A DNA stretch of 32,670 nucleotides from Bacteriovorax stolpii (GCA_945881775.1 CAMCVE010000007.1:1-32670); one strand, 5' to 3'. Positions 1 through 8,426 are shown, counted from the first letter of the stretch. The notes: generated from the sequence alone by a model not told the origin. Numbers and translations are program-made.

Positions 1-402
1 TTCCTGGAGAAGGCCGCCTGGGTGCCCGCGCGCCTCGCACGCCGCACAATTCCGTCGACTCTCGTGGTGGCCATCTGCCATGGAGGCCGCAAGGTTTTTG
101 CATTCCTAGAGAAGTTCATTCGTCCTCGCGGAGATTTTCTCCACGAAGGCCGCCTAGCGAAGCGACTCTCTGGACTCTTCATCTTTTTAAGTGCTTTTCT
201 CTTGGCGCTTCCCCTCCCGATTCCTGGCACCAACACCCCGCCCGCGGTGGCCTTGCTTCTCTTGTCGCTTGGGTTCATCGAGCGAGATGGCGTCGCGATC
301 GTACTCGGCTACCTGTCGTTTGCCATCACGCTGGTCTACTTTGGATTCCTCGCCTGGGCCTCGCTTGCAGGCGCCAACTACATGATCCCCTTTATGAAAT
401 AG
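1..402 (+). CDS. ExoD-family exopolysaccharide synthesis protein, C-terminal part
   Basis: The reading frame is open from the first base of the window, so the true start lies upstream. The 133 visible residues hold the ExoD signature PIPGTNTPPAVALLLLSLG followed by ERDG and a last hydrophobic segment ending near the C-terminus. ExoD proteins are small inner-membrane proteins of about 200 residues linked genetically to exopolysaccharide production in rhizobia; their biochemical role is not established. Roughly the last two thirds is present here. The ATG at 22 is internal and is not chosen because coding sequence continues upstream of it. The next gene on the same strand starts 117 bases downstream. 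Confidence 0.8.
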   Translation, partial: FLEKAAWVPARLARRTIPSTLVVAICHGGRKVFAFLEKFIRPRGDFLHEGRLAKRLSGLFIFLSAFLLALPLPIPGTNTPPAVALLLLSLGFIERDGVAIVLGYLSFAITLVYFGFLAWASLAGANYMIPFMK

Positions 403-519
403 AGAACCGACGTCGTCCGCTTTGGGCGAGACGGCGACCAATCCTTAGACATGCCGCCCGCATAATCCCCAATCATTTCCGATGGGCCAGCGGGGTACGC
501 TTCTTGTATTTCTCGTTCC

Positions 520-1776
520 ATGGCTCGATTTCTTAACCTGCCACTCGCAAGCTTTGTCTGCGTGGGAAGCGTCTTAAGCGCCTGTGGCAACAAGGGGCCG
601 GGAGAGCCCGTCGCAACACTTCAAACCCATGAGCTGCCCACGGGCCCGCTTGAAGAGCTCTACAAAGACATTGAGATTCAAGCTGCAGAGCGCAGCTTTC
701 TTGTCGATGATTGCGACACGACCTACGCCGAGACGAAACTGAGACTCGCAAAATTCATCGACACAAATCTAGGCGGAGTCACTCAAGCGGTGGGTGACCG
801 TAGCGAGACCCCAACGACGCCAACTCCGGGCGCAGCCCGCACCCTAGGTCCCGTCAAAGTGCGAGCTCGGGTTGCCCTCGAGAGCAGTGCGCCTAGATGG
901 CGCCGCGACAGCTCCGACACGTGGCCTGAACTTGACGCCTACCGTGAACGCGTCGAGGCTTTCATCGCCGCTAAAGATTTTGCCTCTGCAACAAACCACC
1001 TCCAGTATCTCGACTACATCCTACGCGCCAAGATTCCCGACGAAAAGCGTCGACGAATCTTCGGAGCGAACTACGAACTTCGCGAAGACAACCTCGCTGA
1101 CTTTCAATCTCTCAAGCGTGGCATCGACGAGTGTGTCGAAGACGCCTCGTGTTTTCCAAGCGATTTGCAAAAACGCCTTACAGCAGCCCCCTTGCGCATC
1201 CTGAACGAAACAAAACTTTATGCCTCTCTCTCGAAGTGGACCCTCGAAACTACGGGGCCCGCCCAAGCGCGCAAACGTCTCCAAACTTTGAAGCTTTGGG
1301 TCGACGGCGACGTGAATTTTGTTTCGCCAAGACGAACGGAGGCCGTAAAACGTATTTCCTCTGGAATTTTTGAAGTGGCCCTCCAAGCGGGCGCCCTAGT
1401 GGGAATCGAAACCGAAGTGGCCGACTTTATCGCAGAAATTTGGAGTCCTCCGGGCCGCCAAATTCGCGTGAGGTGGACCGAGAATCTGGCGGAGATTGAT
1501 TCCCTAATTCCCTTTCAATTTGACCTCGTGAAGTCACAAGGACGCGGCTACGTGTCGTACACCGAAAAGAAGATCGTGCTCCCTCAGGTCATTCAGTACG
1601 CCACGCTTCACCACGAACTGGGCCATGTGCTCGGGCTTCCCGACTCGTACTACATGACCTTTGATTCGAAAACTTGTACCTACACGCAGCACTCTCAAGC
1701 CAAGGATTTGATGTCGAGCTCGTCAAGTGGCGGCGTCCTCGACGAGCACTGGAGCGCGCTAGAAGCTCTCTACTAA
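520..1776 (+). CDS. Metzincin-like zinc metalloprotease lipoprotein
   Basis: This 418-residue protein has a lipoprotein signal peptide with lipobox LSAC and acylated Cys22. The last 60 residues hold HELGHVLGLPD, which fits HExxHxxGxxD (His365, Glu366, His369, Asp375). This is the metzincin zinc site with Asp as third ligand, as in snapalysin-type enzymes. A DLM sequence about 23 residues later could be the Met-turn (Met398). The first 350 residues match nothing I recognise and may be a prodomain or substrate-binding part. Zinc-dependent proteolysis at the envelope is therefore inferred from the motif. No Shine-Dalgarno sequence precedes the ATG. The last 18 bases overlap the convergent LysE-type gene. 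Confidence 0.75.
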   Translation: MARFLNLPLASFVCVGSVLSACGNKGPGEPVATLQTHELPTGPLEELYKDIEIQAAERSFLVDDCDTTYAETKLRLAKFIDTNLGGVTQAVGDRSETPTTPTPGAARTLGPVKVRARVALESSAPRWRRDSSDTWPELDAYRERVEAFIAAKDFASATNHLQYLDYILRAKIPDEKRRRIFGANYELREDNLADFQSLKRGIDECVEDASCFPSDLQKRLTAAPLRILNETKLYASLSKWTLETTGPAQARKRLQTLKLWVDGDVNFVSPRRTEAVKRISSGIFEVALQAGALVGIETEVADFIAEIWSPPGRQIRVRWTENLAEIDSLIPFQFDLVKSQGRGYVSYTEKKIVLPQVIQYATLHHELGHVLGLPDSYYMTFDSKTCTYTQHSQAKDLMSSSSSGGVLDEHWSALEALY

Positions 1777-2394
1777 GCCGAGCACAAGTCGAGCAGCCCA
1801 GTAGAGATAAAAGAGAGACACGATCAGACGCAGCTGAAGGCTGTGTTTTTGTAAGAACTCATAGAAACCACTCAAGCGCCAAGACTCCGCGATGAGCTGG
1901 TACCAGAGAAGAGAGATTAGAGCCACGCCCGCCACACTGAGCCCGAGCTCAAGCCGTGAAATACCCGTGGCGATGAGCGGAGCAAAGAGCGTCATGAAGA
2001 AGACAACACTGTTGGGATTGAGAAGATTGACGAGAAGCCCCTGAACGAAACTCGAGTTCTTTGTTGCTGAGCCAGAAGCTCCCGTTTGAGGCGTACTCTT
2101 TGCTTCGCTCCGATCTCCGAGAATTTCCCTAAGGTTTCGGACAACGAAAAAAAATAGAAGCGCGATCGAGAGCAAAGCCGTAAAGCGGCGCGCCTCGGGC
2201 CATGCGCTGAGGAGCTGTCCGAGACCAGCAATCACAAAAAATACCCAGATCATCGTCCCCAGACTCACGCCCAGGGCTCCCCAACGAGCGTCGCGCTTGG
2301 AGCGAAGCACAAGTTGCTCAAGAATAAATAATTGAGAGGGGCCCGGCGTCGCCGCAGCTAGGAAATAAACCGAGCAAAGCATAAAGACGTGCAC
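1759..2394 (-). CDS. LysE/RhtB-family amino-acid exporter
   Basis: This protein of about 211 residues has some six hydrophobic helices. The family signature TPGPSQ lies near the N-terminus and LLVNLLNPNSVVFFM lies in the middle, as in LysE/RhtB transporters, which export amino acids or derivatives across the inner membrane using the proton gradient. The substrate cannot be told from sequence. The start given is a GTG at 2394. An in-frame ATG at 2382 is equally plausible, and neither has a clear Shine-Dalgarno sequence. The gene lies 30 bases downstream of phoX on the same strand and is probably cotranscribed with it. Confidence 0.85.
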   Translation of the reverse strand: MHVFMLCSVYFLAAATPGPSQLFILEQLVLRSKRDARWGALGVSLGTMIWVFFVIAGLGQLLSAWPEARRFTALLSIALLFFFVVRNLREILGDRSEAKSTPQTGASGSATKNSSFVQGLLVNLLNPNSVVFFMTLFAPLIATGISRLELGLSVAGVALISLLWYQLIAESWRLSGFYEFLQKHSLQLRLIVSLFYLYWAARLVLGLVESF

Positions 2395-2424
2395 TGTAGC
2401 GTGATCTTAACTGAGCGTGGTCGC

Positions 2425-4017
2425 CTAGGAAAAGCTTGGAATACGAATTTCCATAACGGCTGGACACGGAAGCTCTCCAGCCCCATCTGGCCAATGACTC
2501 GTCAAAGCCTGAGCACTCATGCTCAGCTCGCCAGGATGCTGGACCGAAACAAAGAGACTTTGGCCATCGGGTGCAAAGCAGGGTCCGGTGAGCTCGGCAT
2601 CTCGGGGAGCCTCGGCCACCCGGAGCGCACGACCCGCATGAGGTCCCTCCGTGGGAACTACGAAAAGTGCATTGTTACCAAACGCTGCGTACTCCCGAGT
2701 TCCGATACTTTTACCGGAGATGTCGTTTGTCACCCAGAGATTGCCACGCGTGTCGAAACAAAGATTGTCGGGACAGGCCAGACCACTTTCTTCGCCGCCC
2801 ATGACAAAATTTCGAGACTCAAAGTGGAGTGAGAGGTGATCACCACCGCGTTCATCGATCCTCAAGATTGAACCATAGGGGCGACCTTGAGACTTGTTGT
2901 TGGTGAGCGCCACAAATATTGCACCACTCACGGGATGCACTTCGACATCCTCTGGGCGATCAAGCGCCGTGGCTCCCACAAGATGGGCGGCTTGCCTGGC
3001 ATAGGTAAGCACTTCGAGATCGTCCGAGAAGCCATTGAGAGCAGGATGACGTCGATTAAGAGGAACCCATTCACCCTTCTTGAAATCGGCAGCAAAAAGA
3101 GTCCCCTCATCAAGAGAGCCCACACGGGTGCCGATAAACTTGTAAAGACACTGGTTGTCGGCGTCGTCTCCCATGTAGACGACTGGTCTGCCATCACGTG
3201 CCGTGACGACGGTCGCCGCTTCGTGCGAGAAGCGCCCAAGAGCCACGAGTTTCTTAGCGGAAAAAGTATCCGGCATGATCTCCACCACCCATCCATAATG
3301 CTCAGGGGGCGCGTCATAGTACCGGTGCCAAGCAAGATCTGGCTTTCCGGGACTGATCTTCATTTCTCCTCTTTTGCGGTCTCCATAAAAGTGTTCGAAG
3401 TTTTCTTCGCACGACAGGAAAGTTCCCCAGGGAGTCGTCCCTCCTGCGCAGTTGGCGAGTGTGCCAAGAGCGACAGATGCCCCCTTGATCTTCGCCCCAC
3501 CTGAGAAAGGAATCTTTGTGAAAGCATCAAAACGCTTATGCGTCTTAGCGCCGGCCGCCAGCACCCACTGAGCGTCTTTCTTTTGAACTCGGAGCAAACT
3601 GCCTCCGACATTCTTCATCTCAATATCGATGTGAGATTTTTTACGCTCCATCTGCCAGTCGCCCGAAACAAAGCCGGGATGCACCGACTCGTGATTCACC
3701 CACATCCAAGCTTCGCTTTCACCAATCGGCTGAAATGCGATAAAGTCATTGTTGTAACCAAAACTCTCACCGGGGTGTCCTAGCGGAGCTCCCCAGCGAA
3801 TAAACTCGCGAGCCGAGAATCCAGGAGCGAGGCGAAGGCCGTCTCCAAGACGAGGATCTAAAGTCTGCAGGGGCAGCGAGGATCCAAAAACTCGGTGAGC
3901 GCAGGAAGAGAAGAAGCTGGGAGCCGCAAGACTCAAGACAGCCGACTGAGCCAGAAATTGACAAAACTCACGGCGCGAAAGTCCTGGCGCAGATGACGTA
4001 TCCAAAACATCTTTCAT
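2425..4017 (-). CDS. phoX: PhoX-family (DUF839) phosphatase, Tat-exported
   Basis: This 530-residue protein begins with a twin-arginine signal (SRREFCQFLAQSAVLSLAAP), so it should be exported folded. The body carries PhoX/DUF839 features: WMWVNHE, the segment VVYMGDDADNQCLYKF, GTLFAADF and the late DRPEDVEVHP. Characterised PhoX enzymes are calcium- and iron-dependent alkaline phosphatases releasing phosphate from organic phosphoesters in the periplasm. Many DUF839 proteins are not biochemically tested, so activity is inferred. The frame is open for another 111 codons upstream. The ATG at 4017 is chosen because AGGGAGAGG lies six bases before it, the Tat signal follows directly, and the extension would overlap the divergent gene. 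It probably leads an operon with the LysE-type gene. Confidence 0.85.
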   Translation of the reverse strand: MKDVLDTSSAPGLSRREFCQFLAQSAVLSLAAPSFFSSCAHRVFGSSLPLQTLDPRLGDGLRLAPGFSAREFIRWGAPLGHPGESFGYNNDFIAFQPIGESEAWMWVNHESVHPGFVSGDWQMERKKSHIDIEMKNVGGSLLRVQKKDAQWVLAAGAKTHKRFDAFTKIPFSGGAKIKGASVALGTLANCAGGTTPWGTFLSCEENFEHFYGDRKRGEMKISPGKPDLAWHRYYDAPPEHYGWVVEIMPDTFSAKKLVALGRFSHEAATVVTARDGRPVVYMGDDADNQCLYKFIGTRVGSLDEGTLFAADFKKGEWVPLNRRHPALNGFSDDLEVLTYARQAAHLVGATALDRPEDVEVHPVSGAIFVALTNNKSQGRPYGSILRIDERGGDHLSLHFESRNFVMGGEESGLACPDNLCFDTRGNLWVTNDISGKSIGTREYAAFGNNALFVVPTEGPHAGRALRVAEAPRDAELTGPCFAPDGQSLFVSVQHPGELSMSAQALTSHWPDGAGELPCPAVMEIRIPSFS

Positions 4018-4125
4018 AAAAAACCTCTCCCTAAAAAATAGCGCTACAACGGCATTAATGACTGGTGAGCCTAGGCTCAAATTCATGTTAAGACCATGCG
4101 CGAGACGCCCTAACTGAATCTTAAT

Positions 4126-4155
4126 TTGTACCCCTCGGCTGCATAAACGTAGAAT
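4126..4155 (+). promoter_or_regulatory. Probable promoter of the L,D-transpeptidase gene
   Basis: TTGTAC (4126-4131) and TAGAAT (4150-4155) are 18 bases apart. The -10 box ends seven bases before the ATG at 4163, so transcription should start at or next to the start codon. No Shine-Dalgarno sequence is present. Confidence 0.55.
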
Positions 4156-4162
4156 CGAAGCC

Positions 4163-4954
4163 ATGAGAATGGTTAACCTACCGTGCCTTCGCTTTGTGCA
4201 ACTCCTCAGCTTGACTGTGCTCTCATCGGGCGTTGCCAGCGCCCAAAACTTAGAAGCCGCGAAACTCAATGCCTTCAGCCACAAGGACCTGCAGATCACT
4301 GTGCTTAAAAATCCCGGAAGTATTATCAAGACGGGTTTCCTGGGATCCACTCGCGTCGACGATCAACTCGTGATCGTTCGCGTGCAAGGCAAAGTCGTGC
4401 GCACCTATGTGACCTCGACGGCGCGTCCCGGGAAAACTACTCCCGATGGCATTTATCTCGCCATTGACCGCTGCAGACCGAACCACACTTCGAATATCTA
4501 TGGCTCGGAGATGGACTGGGCTCTGTTTCTGGACCAAGACATCGCGATCCACTCCACGACTGAGGATCATTATCAGGAGCTGGGGCGTCCTGCCTCAGCG
4601 GGATGCATGCGACTGCTGCGAGACGACGCCAAGGAACTCTTCCAGTTTGCCACGGGCGCCGCATCCACTCCGGGACTTGGGACGACGCAAGACTATGTCT
4701 CCACAAATCAGATTGGCATTAATATTCTGCCCGAGGACAAGGTGAAAGCTTATTGGGATTCTCTGTCGAAAGACGAAACCAAAATCATCTCAAAAATGGC
4801 TGTGCAGAATCGAAAGAAGATCGATACAAGTGTGAAGACCTTCTACAAGCACGGCGACAAAGCCGACGACGTGCTTGAAGAGACCTTCCAGACTCCGCAG
4901 GGACGAGCGCTTTCGAATCCAAAAGCAAAACCGAGCTCACGATTTAAACACTAG
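4163..4954 (+). CDS. YkuD-type L,D-transpeptidase
   Basis: This 263-residue protein has a Sec signal peptide (cleavage near VASA-Q28) and a YkuD domain at about residues 65-165. His130 in DIAIHS and the SAGCMR motif (Ser145, Gly147, catalytic Cys148, Arg150) make up the active site. These periplasmic enzymes form 3-3 crosslinks in peptidoglycan or attach other groups to tetrapeptide stems. Lineage relatives such as Bdellovibrio carry many copies, some used on prey wall; which role applies here is unknown. The last 90 residues are charged and outside the domain. The promoter-like -10 box directly before the ATG suggests a leaderless mRNA. The gene is divergent from phoX. Confidence 0.87.
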   Translation: MRMVNLPCLRFVQLLSLTVLSSGVASAQNLEAAKLNAFSHKDLQITVLKNPGSIIKTGFLGSTRVDDQLVIVRVQGKVVRTYVTSTARPGKTTPDGIYLAIDRCRPNHTSNIYGSEMDWALFLDQDIAIHSTTEDHYQELGRPASAGCMRLLRDDAKELFQFATGAASTPGLGTTQDYVSTNQIGINILPEDKVKAYWDSLSKDETKIISKMAVQNRKKIDTSVKTFYKHGDKADDVLEETFQTPQGRALSNPKAKPSSRFKH

Positions 4955-5351
4955 ATACGGGCAAGACTCGAGCGGCACCATCAGCATAGGCCTGGAGGAA
5001 ATCCTCGCGCGATGGAAGTCTCCACAGAACCGGAGTTGTGGAAGCAAGTCCAAGGCCGCCTTTCGCGTCGGAGTAGACGGCAGGTCGCGATCCAACCTTG
5101 TCAGGCTTTCTCGCAAGCCGCACGTGAGGTGTAGCGTGTGTCGCTGCAAAGACCCGCCTCAAACACTCCGCTCGTGGGATCCGTCGCCGGAACACCCGTG
5201 CTCGGAACCGTGTCCGGAATTTTGCGTAGATCACGCGGGCTCGAGTCGCCACATGCGACCAAAAGCACAGACCCCAAAATGACTCCGAAGGCGCTCAAGC
5301 AAAACTTTTCACACGAAATTGCGCGGCGCAACAAGGCCCCCGCTTTGGCAT
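4944..5351 (-). pseudogene. Frameshifted remnant of a DUF1566-type lipoprotein
   Basis: On the minus strand a signal peptide with lipobox LLVAC is followed by CSDTRYTSRAACEKA and then a stop at 5101. Shifted by one base, reading continues with SDAKGGLGLASTT, WRLPSREDFLQAYADG and ARVLPVSS before a stop at 4944. These pieces match the order and wording of DUF1566 (Lcl-type) lipoproteins I know from this lineage, which also have a longer middle and about 80 further C-terminal residues. At the 5' end the only in-frame start is a TTG at 5334. An ATG at 5351 would join the frame if a five-G run were one base longer. Two frameshifts plus a missing middle and tail point to a decaying gene. Sequencing error could explain a frameshift but not the missing parts. 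Confidence 0.6.
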
Positions 5352-5374
5352 TTTAGGCTCAAGTGGGCTATTGC
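5345..5374 (+). promoter_or_regulatory. Probable promoter of the truC-like gene
   Basis: TTGGCA (5345-5350) and TATTGC (5369-5374) are 18 bases apart, with eight bases from the -10 box to the ATG at 5383. The competing TTG start at 5371 lies inside the -10 box, which favours the ATG. Confidence 0.5.
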
Positions 5375-5382
5375 TGGGGGTC

Positions 5383-6108
5383 ATGGGAATCGAATTCGAC
5401 ATCCTCCATTTCGACGATGACTTTGTGATTATCGACAAGCCTGAGGGCTTTCATGTCCACGCTCCTGAAGACCCCACGATCAAAGTCGATCCTTCAAAAA
5501 TCGTCCTTCAGCAGCTGCGCGATCAACTCGGTAAAAAAGTCTATCCGATACATCGTCTCGATGTTCCTACGAGTGGATGTCTCTTGATGGCACTGAGTTC
5601 GGAAGCCGCATCTGCGCTTTCCAAGCAGCTCGAAGAAGGTGACTTCGAGAAAGTCTACACCGCGGTCGTGCGCGGCTGGACCGAAGAGGAAATGGACATC
5701 AAGATTCCTCTCGAATCTGAAGACAAGAAAAAAGAACTCAATGCGCTCACCTACCTAAGGCGCCTCAAGACTCTAGAAATTCCCGAGGCCGTCGGCAAGA
5801 AGCACCCCACCGCACGCTACTCACTTGTGCATTTGCAACCTGTCACCGGGCGCTTTCACCAACTCCGACGTCACATGAACCGCGTTTCCCACCCGGTCAT
5901 CGGCGATGTCTCACATGGCGACAATCATCAGAATCATTTCTTTGCCGACCGCATGGGCATCGCAGGCCTCTGCCTGCGCGCGCATTTTCTGAGCTTCACT
6001 AATCCCCGCGATCCAGAAGATCGCATCGAAGTTGAAGCCCCCTGGCCCACCAAGTGGGAAAAGCTCTTTGAGCTCTTCGACTACGAGCCGATCAGCGACA
6101 TTATTTGA
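5383..6108 (+). CDS. truC: RluA-family pseudouridine synthase, TruC-like
   Basis: This 241-residue enzyme matches TruC in length and layout. It has IIDKPEGFHVH near the N-terminus, the catalytic block YPIHRLDVPTSGCLLMALS with the active-site Asp in HRLD, VTGRFHQLRRHMN, and HPVIGDVSHGD near the end. TruC converts uridine 65 of certain tRNAs to pseudouridine in the cytoplasm. It lacks an N-terminal S4 domain, as TruC does, which argues against RluC or RluD. The ATG at 5383 is preferred to a TTG 12 bases upstream because the family begins just before this point. Its end overlaps the convergent phosphatase gene by eight bases. Confidence 0.82.
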   Translation: MGIEFDILHFDDDFVIIDKPEGFHVHAPEDPTIKVDPSKIVLQQLRDQLGKKVYPIHRLDVPTSGCLLMALSSEAASALSKQLEEGDFEKVYTAVVRGWTEEEMDIKIPLESEDKKKELNALTYLRRLKTLEIPEAVGKKHPTARYSLVHLQPVTGRFHQLRRHMNRVSHPVIGDVSHGDNHQNHFFADRMGIAGLCLRAHFLSFTNPRDPEDRIEVEAPWPTKWEKLFELFDYEPISDII

Positions 6109-6865
6109 CCTGGCAGCGGCGCTCGGCCAAGTGGACGGCAAAAGACTTCGCAAAGCCTGACGGGGTCTCGAGAGGATCCGCCGCACACAAAGTGGCATCA
6201 AAGGCTTTCATGCGTTTGGGCTGTGTTCGCGCGAGGTGACTCATCTTGAGAAACATGGGCGTCACGGAGGAATGAATAATCTTACTCACCTCCGCAGGTT
6301 TGATCGGATTTCCGTCTGCATACCCACGAGCACACATTTCCTTATTGAAGGCGCGGTCTTCTGACCAACCCAAATAAATCATATTGTAGAGTGCCGCAAT
6401 GTAGCCCGTGCGATCCTCACCGACGGTGCAGTGCAAATAGAGAGACTTGCCAGCTGTCTTGACGCTCTCACGCATGAGACGAAGCGCTTCGAGGCTTTGC
6501 TGGCAAGCGACCTGGAAAGAGGGAAACTGTTTCCACTCAAAGGGGATATGGTTCACCGAAGATTTGGGCAGGCCCAGCTCAGCCAAAATCTGAAGCTCAT
6601 CGTCAACACCGACGCCAGTCGAGGCGGCTCGAAAAATGAGCACATCGGTCATTCCGATCACCTGTTGGAGATTAACCGCGTCTTCTTTGTTGCGAATGCG
6701 CATACCTCGGTAGACGCGACCCTGATCTTTGTCGACGAGATGCACGTTGCTGAGGCGGGTGCCCGGCACCGAAGATGGGATTGGAGAGACAAGAGACGCC
6801 TCGCGGTTAGGGGTCGCACACGAGACGACGAGTAGAAACAAAAGGGAGATGTTCCAAGAAAGCAT
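6101..6865 (-). CDS. Lipoprotein protein-tyrosine/dual-specificity phosphatase
   Basis: This 254-residue protein has a lipoprotein signal with Cys16 in LVVSC. The cysteine-phosphatase loop HCTVGEDRTGY gives catalytic Cys146 and Arg152 (CX5R), preceded by YRGMRIRN and VLIFRA as in bacterial tyrosine or phosphoinositide phosphatases. The enzyme should act in the periplasm or at the outer membrane, which is unusual for a signalling-type phosphatase. Its substrate could be a phosphoprotein, a phosphoinositide or another phosphoester. The general acid is not obvious, though Asp88-Asp89 in GVDDEL are acidic residues upstream of the loop. The gene is divergent from the GNAT gene and convergent with truC. 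Confidence 0.8.
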   Translation of the reverse strand: MLSWNISLLFLLVVSCATPNREASLVSPIPSSVPGTRLSNVHLVDKDQGRVYRGMRIRNKEDAVNLQQVIGMTDVLIFRAASTGVGVDDELQILAELGLPKSSVNHIPFEWKQFPSFQVACQQSLEALRLMRESVKTAGKSLYLHCTVGEDRTGYIAALYNMIYLGWSEDRAFNKEMCARGYADGNPIKPAEVSKIIHSSVTPMFLKMSHLARTQPKRMKAFDATLCAADPLETPSGFAKSFAVHLAERRCQVK

Positions 6866-6871
6866 GAGGGT

Positions 6872-6900
6872 AACTTAGCTGCGCCGTAGAGGCCAGACAA
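6872..6900 (-). promoter_or_regulatory. Probable promoter of the lipoprotein phosphatase gene
   Basis: On the minus strand TTGTCT (6895-6900) and TAAGTT (6872-6877) are 17 bases apart. Only six bases separate the -10 box from the ATG at 6865, and there is no Shine-Dalgarno sequence. Confidence 0.5.
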
Positions 6901-6910
6901 GGGCTAAGCT

Positions 6911-6939
6911 TTGCCAAAGCCTGCGATAAAATCTAACCT
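6911..6939 (+). promoter_or_regulatory. Probable promoter of the GNAT gene
   Basis: TTGCCA (6911-6916) and TAACCT (6934-6939) are 17 bases apart. Six bases separate the -10 box from the ATG at 6946. It is back to back with the phosphatase promoter, ten bases lying between the two -35 boxes. Confidence 0.45.
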
Positions 6940-6945
6940 GCGCTC

Positions 6946-7407
6946 ATGCATCAGGGTCTCAAGATCATGGAAGCGCCTTACCTCTCGACCGGATACAAGC
7001 GGTGTCTCGAGATTCGGCGAGAAGTCTTTATCGAGGAACAAGCGGTTCCCGAGCAGCTCGAGATCGACAACGAAGAAAGCTCACGACATTTTCTGGCCGT
7101 CTTTGGTGTCGATGCGGTCTGCACGGGGCGTCTGCGGCCCCTTGAATCAAAAAAGGTTCTTAAGTTCGAGCGTATCGCCACTCGGGACGAATTCCGCGGG
7201 AAGGGCTATGCGCGAGAGTTGATGCAGGCTCTTCAGAACGTGGCCGAGCGAGATTACAATGACTGGACTTGGTCGATGGGAGCACAACTGAGCGCTGTCG
7301 CGTTCTACGAAAAATTGGGCTGGCAGCGAGAAACAAACAAAATTTTTCTTGATGCCGGTATCGAGCACCTGACACTCGTCTTTCCGCACTCGACCCAGAA
7401 ATTTTAG
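6946..7407 (+). CDS. GNAT-family N-acetyltransferase
   Basis: This 153-residue protein is a single GNAT domain. The acetyl-CoA pyrophosphate loop RGKGYARELM follows FERIATRDEF, and AFYEKLGW is the usual C-terminal motif. The opening EIRREVFIEEQAVPEQLEID is typical of the ElaA-like group. The acceptor is unknown: small amines or protein N-termini are possible. The ATG at 6946 is used because a promoter-like -10 box ends six bases upstream; a second in-frame ATG lies 21 bases later. Confidence 0.85.
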   Translation: MHQGLKIMEAPYLSTGYKRCLEIRREVFIEEQAVPEQLEIDNEESSRHFLAVFGVDAVCTGRLRPLESKKVLKFERIATRDEFRGKGYARELMQALQNVAERDYNDWTWSMGAQLSAVAFYEKLGWQRETNKIFLDAGIEHLTLVFPHSTQKF

Positions 7408-7525
7408 AAACGATCTTCTTCTGCGAGAGAGAGGTCCCTGTAGCTTTCAATAGGGCGTGGATATTCTGACGAAGTCCACTGCGGATTTAGGTTTTCGGTC
7501 AAAGTCTTTGATAGACTGACTCAAA

Positions 7526-8377
7526 ATGGCGGCTAAGAAGACCTACCAAAATCCGCTCACAGAGCGACTGGGACGCGAATTCTTCGCGACGCTCCCGAGG
7601 ACCCCTGGTGTCTACTTTATGCGCTCGCAGTCCGGTGAAATCCTCTATGTCGGCAAAGCCACCAACCTGCGCTCTCGTGTGGGATCTTACCGAAGCGCAA
7701 GGCCCGGCAAAGTCGGTCGCAATATCATCAAGCTCCTCGAGCGCGTTGCCACAATTACGTGGGAACTCCAAGAATCCGAACAACGCGCCTACGAGCGCGA
7801 ACGCGAGGTAATCCGCGCGCTCGTCCCTCGCTATAACATCGCCGATGCCTGGGAAGAGGACTACTTTTTTATTGGGCTGCGCCATAAGACAGGTGGGGAA
7901 CTTGAGTTCCGACTCACGAGCTCCGAAGATGCGATTGACGAAAAATTCGAGCTCCACGGATGCTACCCCCAACGGCGCCTGGTGAAGCAAGGCTATTCAG
8001 CTCTCCTCAGGCTTCTGTTTGCGAGCTCGCGTCCGCCCACAGGTCGTTTTTCGATTCCCGCAAAACTTGCCCGCCCAGCGCCCGCCTACCGCTACGGACT
8101 CCGTCTCGCCAGCAGCTTGCGCTGGAAAAACCTGATCTCAAATTTTTTGGATGGCAAAGACACGCGGCTCCTGACAGCGCTTGTCGACGCTCTGCTTGTG
8201 AGCGAGAGCATCCCCGAATACGCTCGCCCCGCGCTTCAACGCGATCTTGAGACGCTCAGGGATTTTAACGTGGCTTTCCTCGCCGCACGCCGCGCGCTAG
8301 CTCTTGAAGGTTCAAAGCTCACCACCCACAGCGGTCTTCGCCAAGCGATTCGTGATTCCCTCGAGGCCGGGCCTTAA
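7526..8377 (+). CDS. GIY-YIG endonuclease, UvrC N-domain/Cho-like
   Basis: This 283-residue protein begins with a GIY-YIG nuclease domain as in the N-terminal third of UvrC and in Cho. It shows TPGVYFM (28-30 of the motif), ILYVGKATNLRSRV with Tyr41 and catalytic Arg51, and Glu92 before VPRYN as likely metal ligand. The UvrBC coiled-coil, the RNase H-like domain and the HhH pair of UvrC are absent, so this is not a full UvrC. Cho is a similar-sized accessory 3' incision nuclease in nucleotide excision repair, and that role is the best guess. The rest of the protein is Arg- and Leu-rich without a motif I know. A TAGACT box ends eight bases before the ATG, but no convincing -35 is visible. Confidence 0.8.
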   Translation: MAAKKTYQNPLTERLGREFFATLPRTPGVYFMRSQSGEILYVGKATNLRSRVGSYRSARPGKVGRNIIKLLERVATITWELQESEQRAYEREREVIRALVPRYNIADAWEEDYFFIGLRHKTGGELEFRLTSSEDAIDEKFELHGCYPQRRLVKQGYSALLRLLFASSRPPTGRFSIPAKLARPAPAYRYGLRLASSLRWKNLISNFLDGKDTRLLTALVDALLVSESIPEYARPALQRDLETLRDFNVAFLAARRALALEGSKLTTHSGLRQAIRDSLEAGP

Positions 8378-8426
8378 GTCGCTTCAAGCCCTCGATTTTT
8401 CAAAAGACTGCGTTATTCTGAACTCC

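Noticed and set aside
4018-4350. In-frame N-terminal extension of phoX
   Set aside because: It overlaps the divergent L,D-transpeptidase gene, and a strong Shine-Dalgarno sequence plus Tat signal mark the ATG at 4017.
7499-7990. Minus-strand frame of 163 codons
   Set aside because: It is antisense to the GIY-YIG gene, which has clear catalytic motifs.
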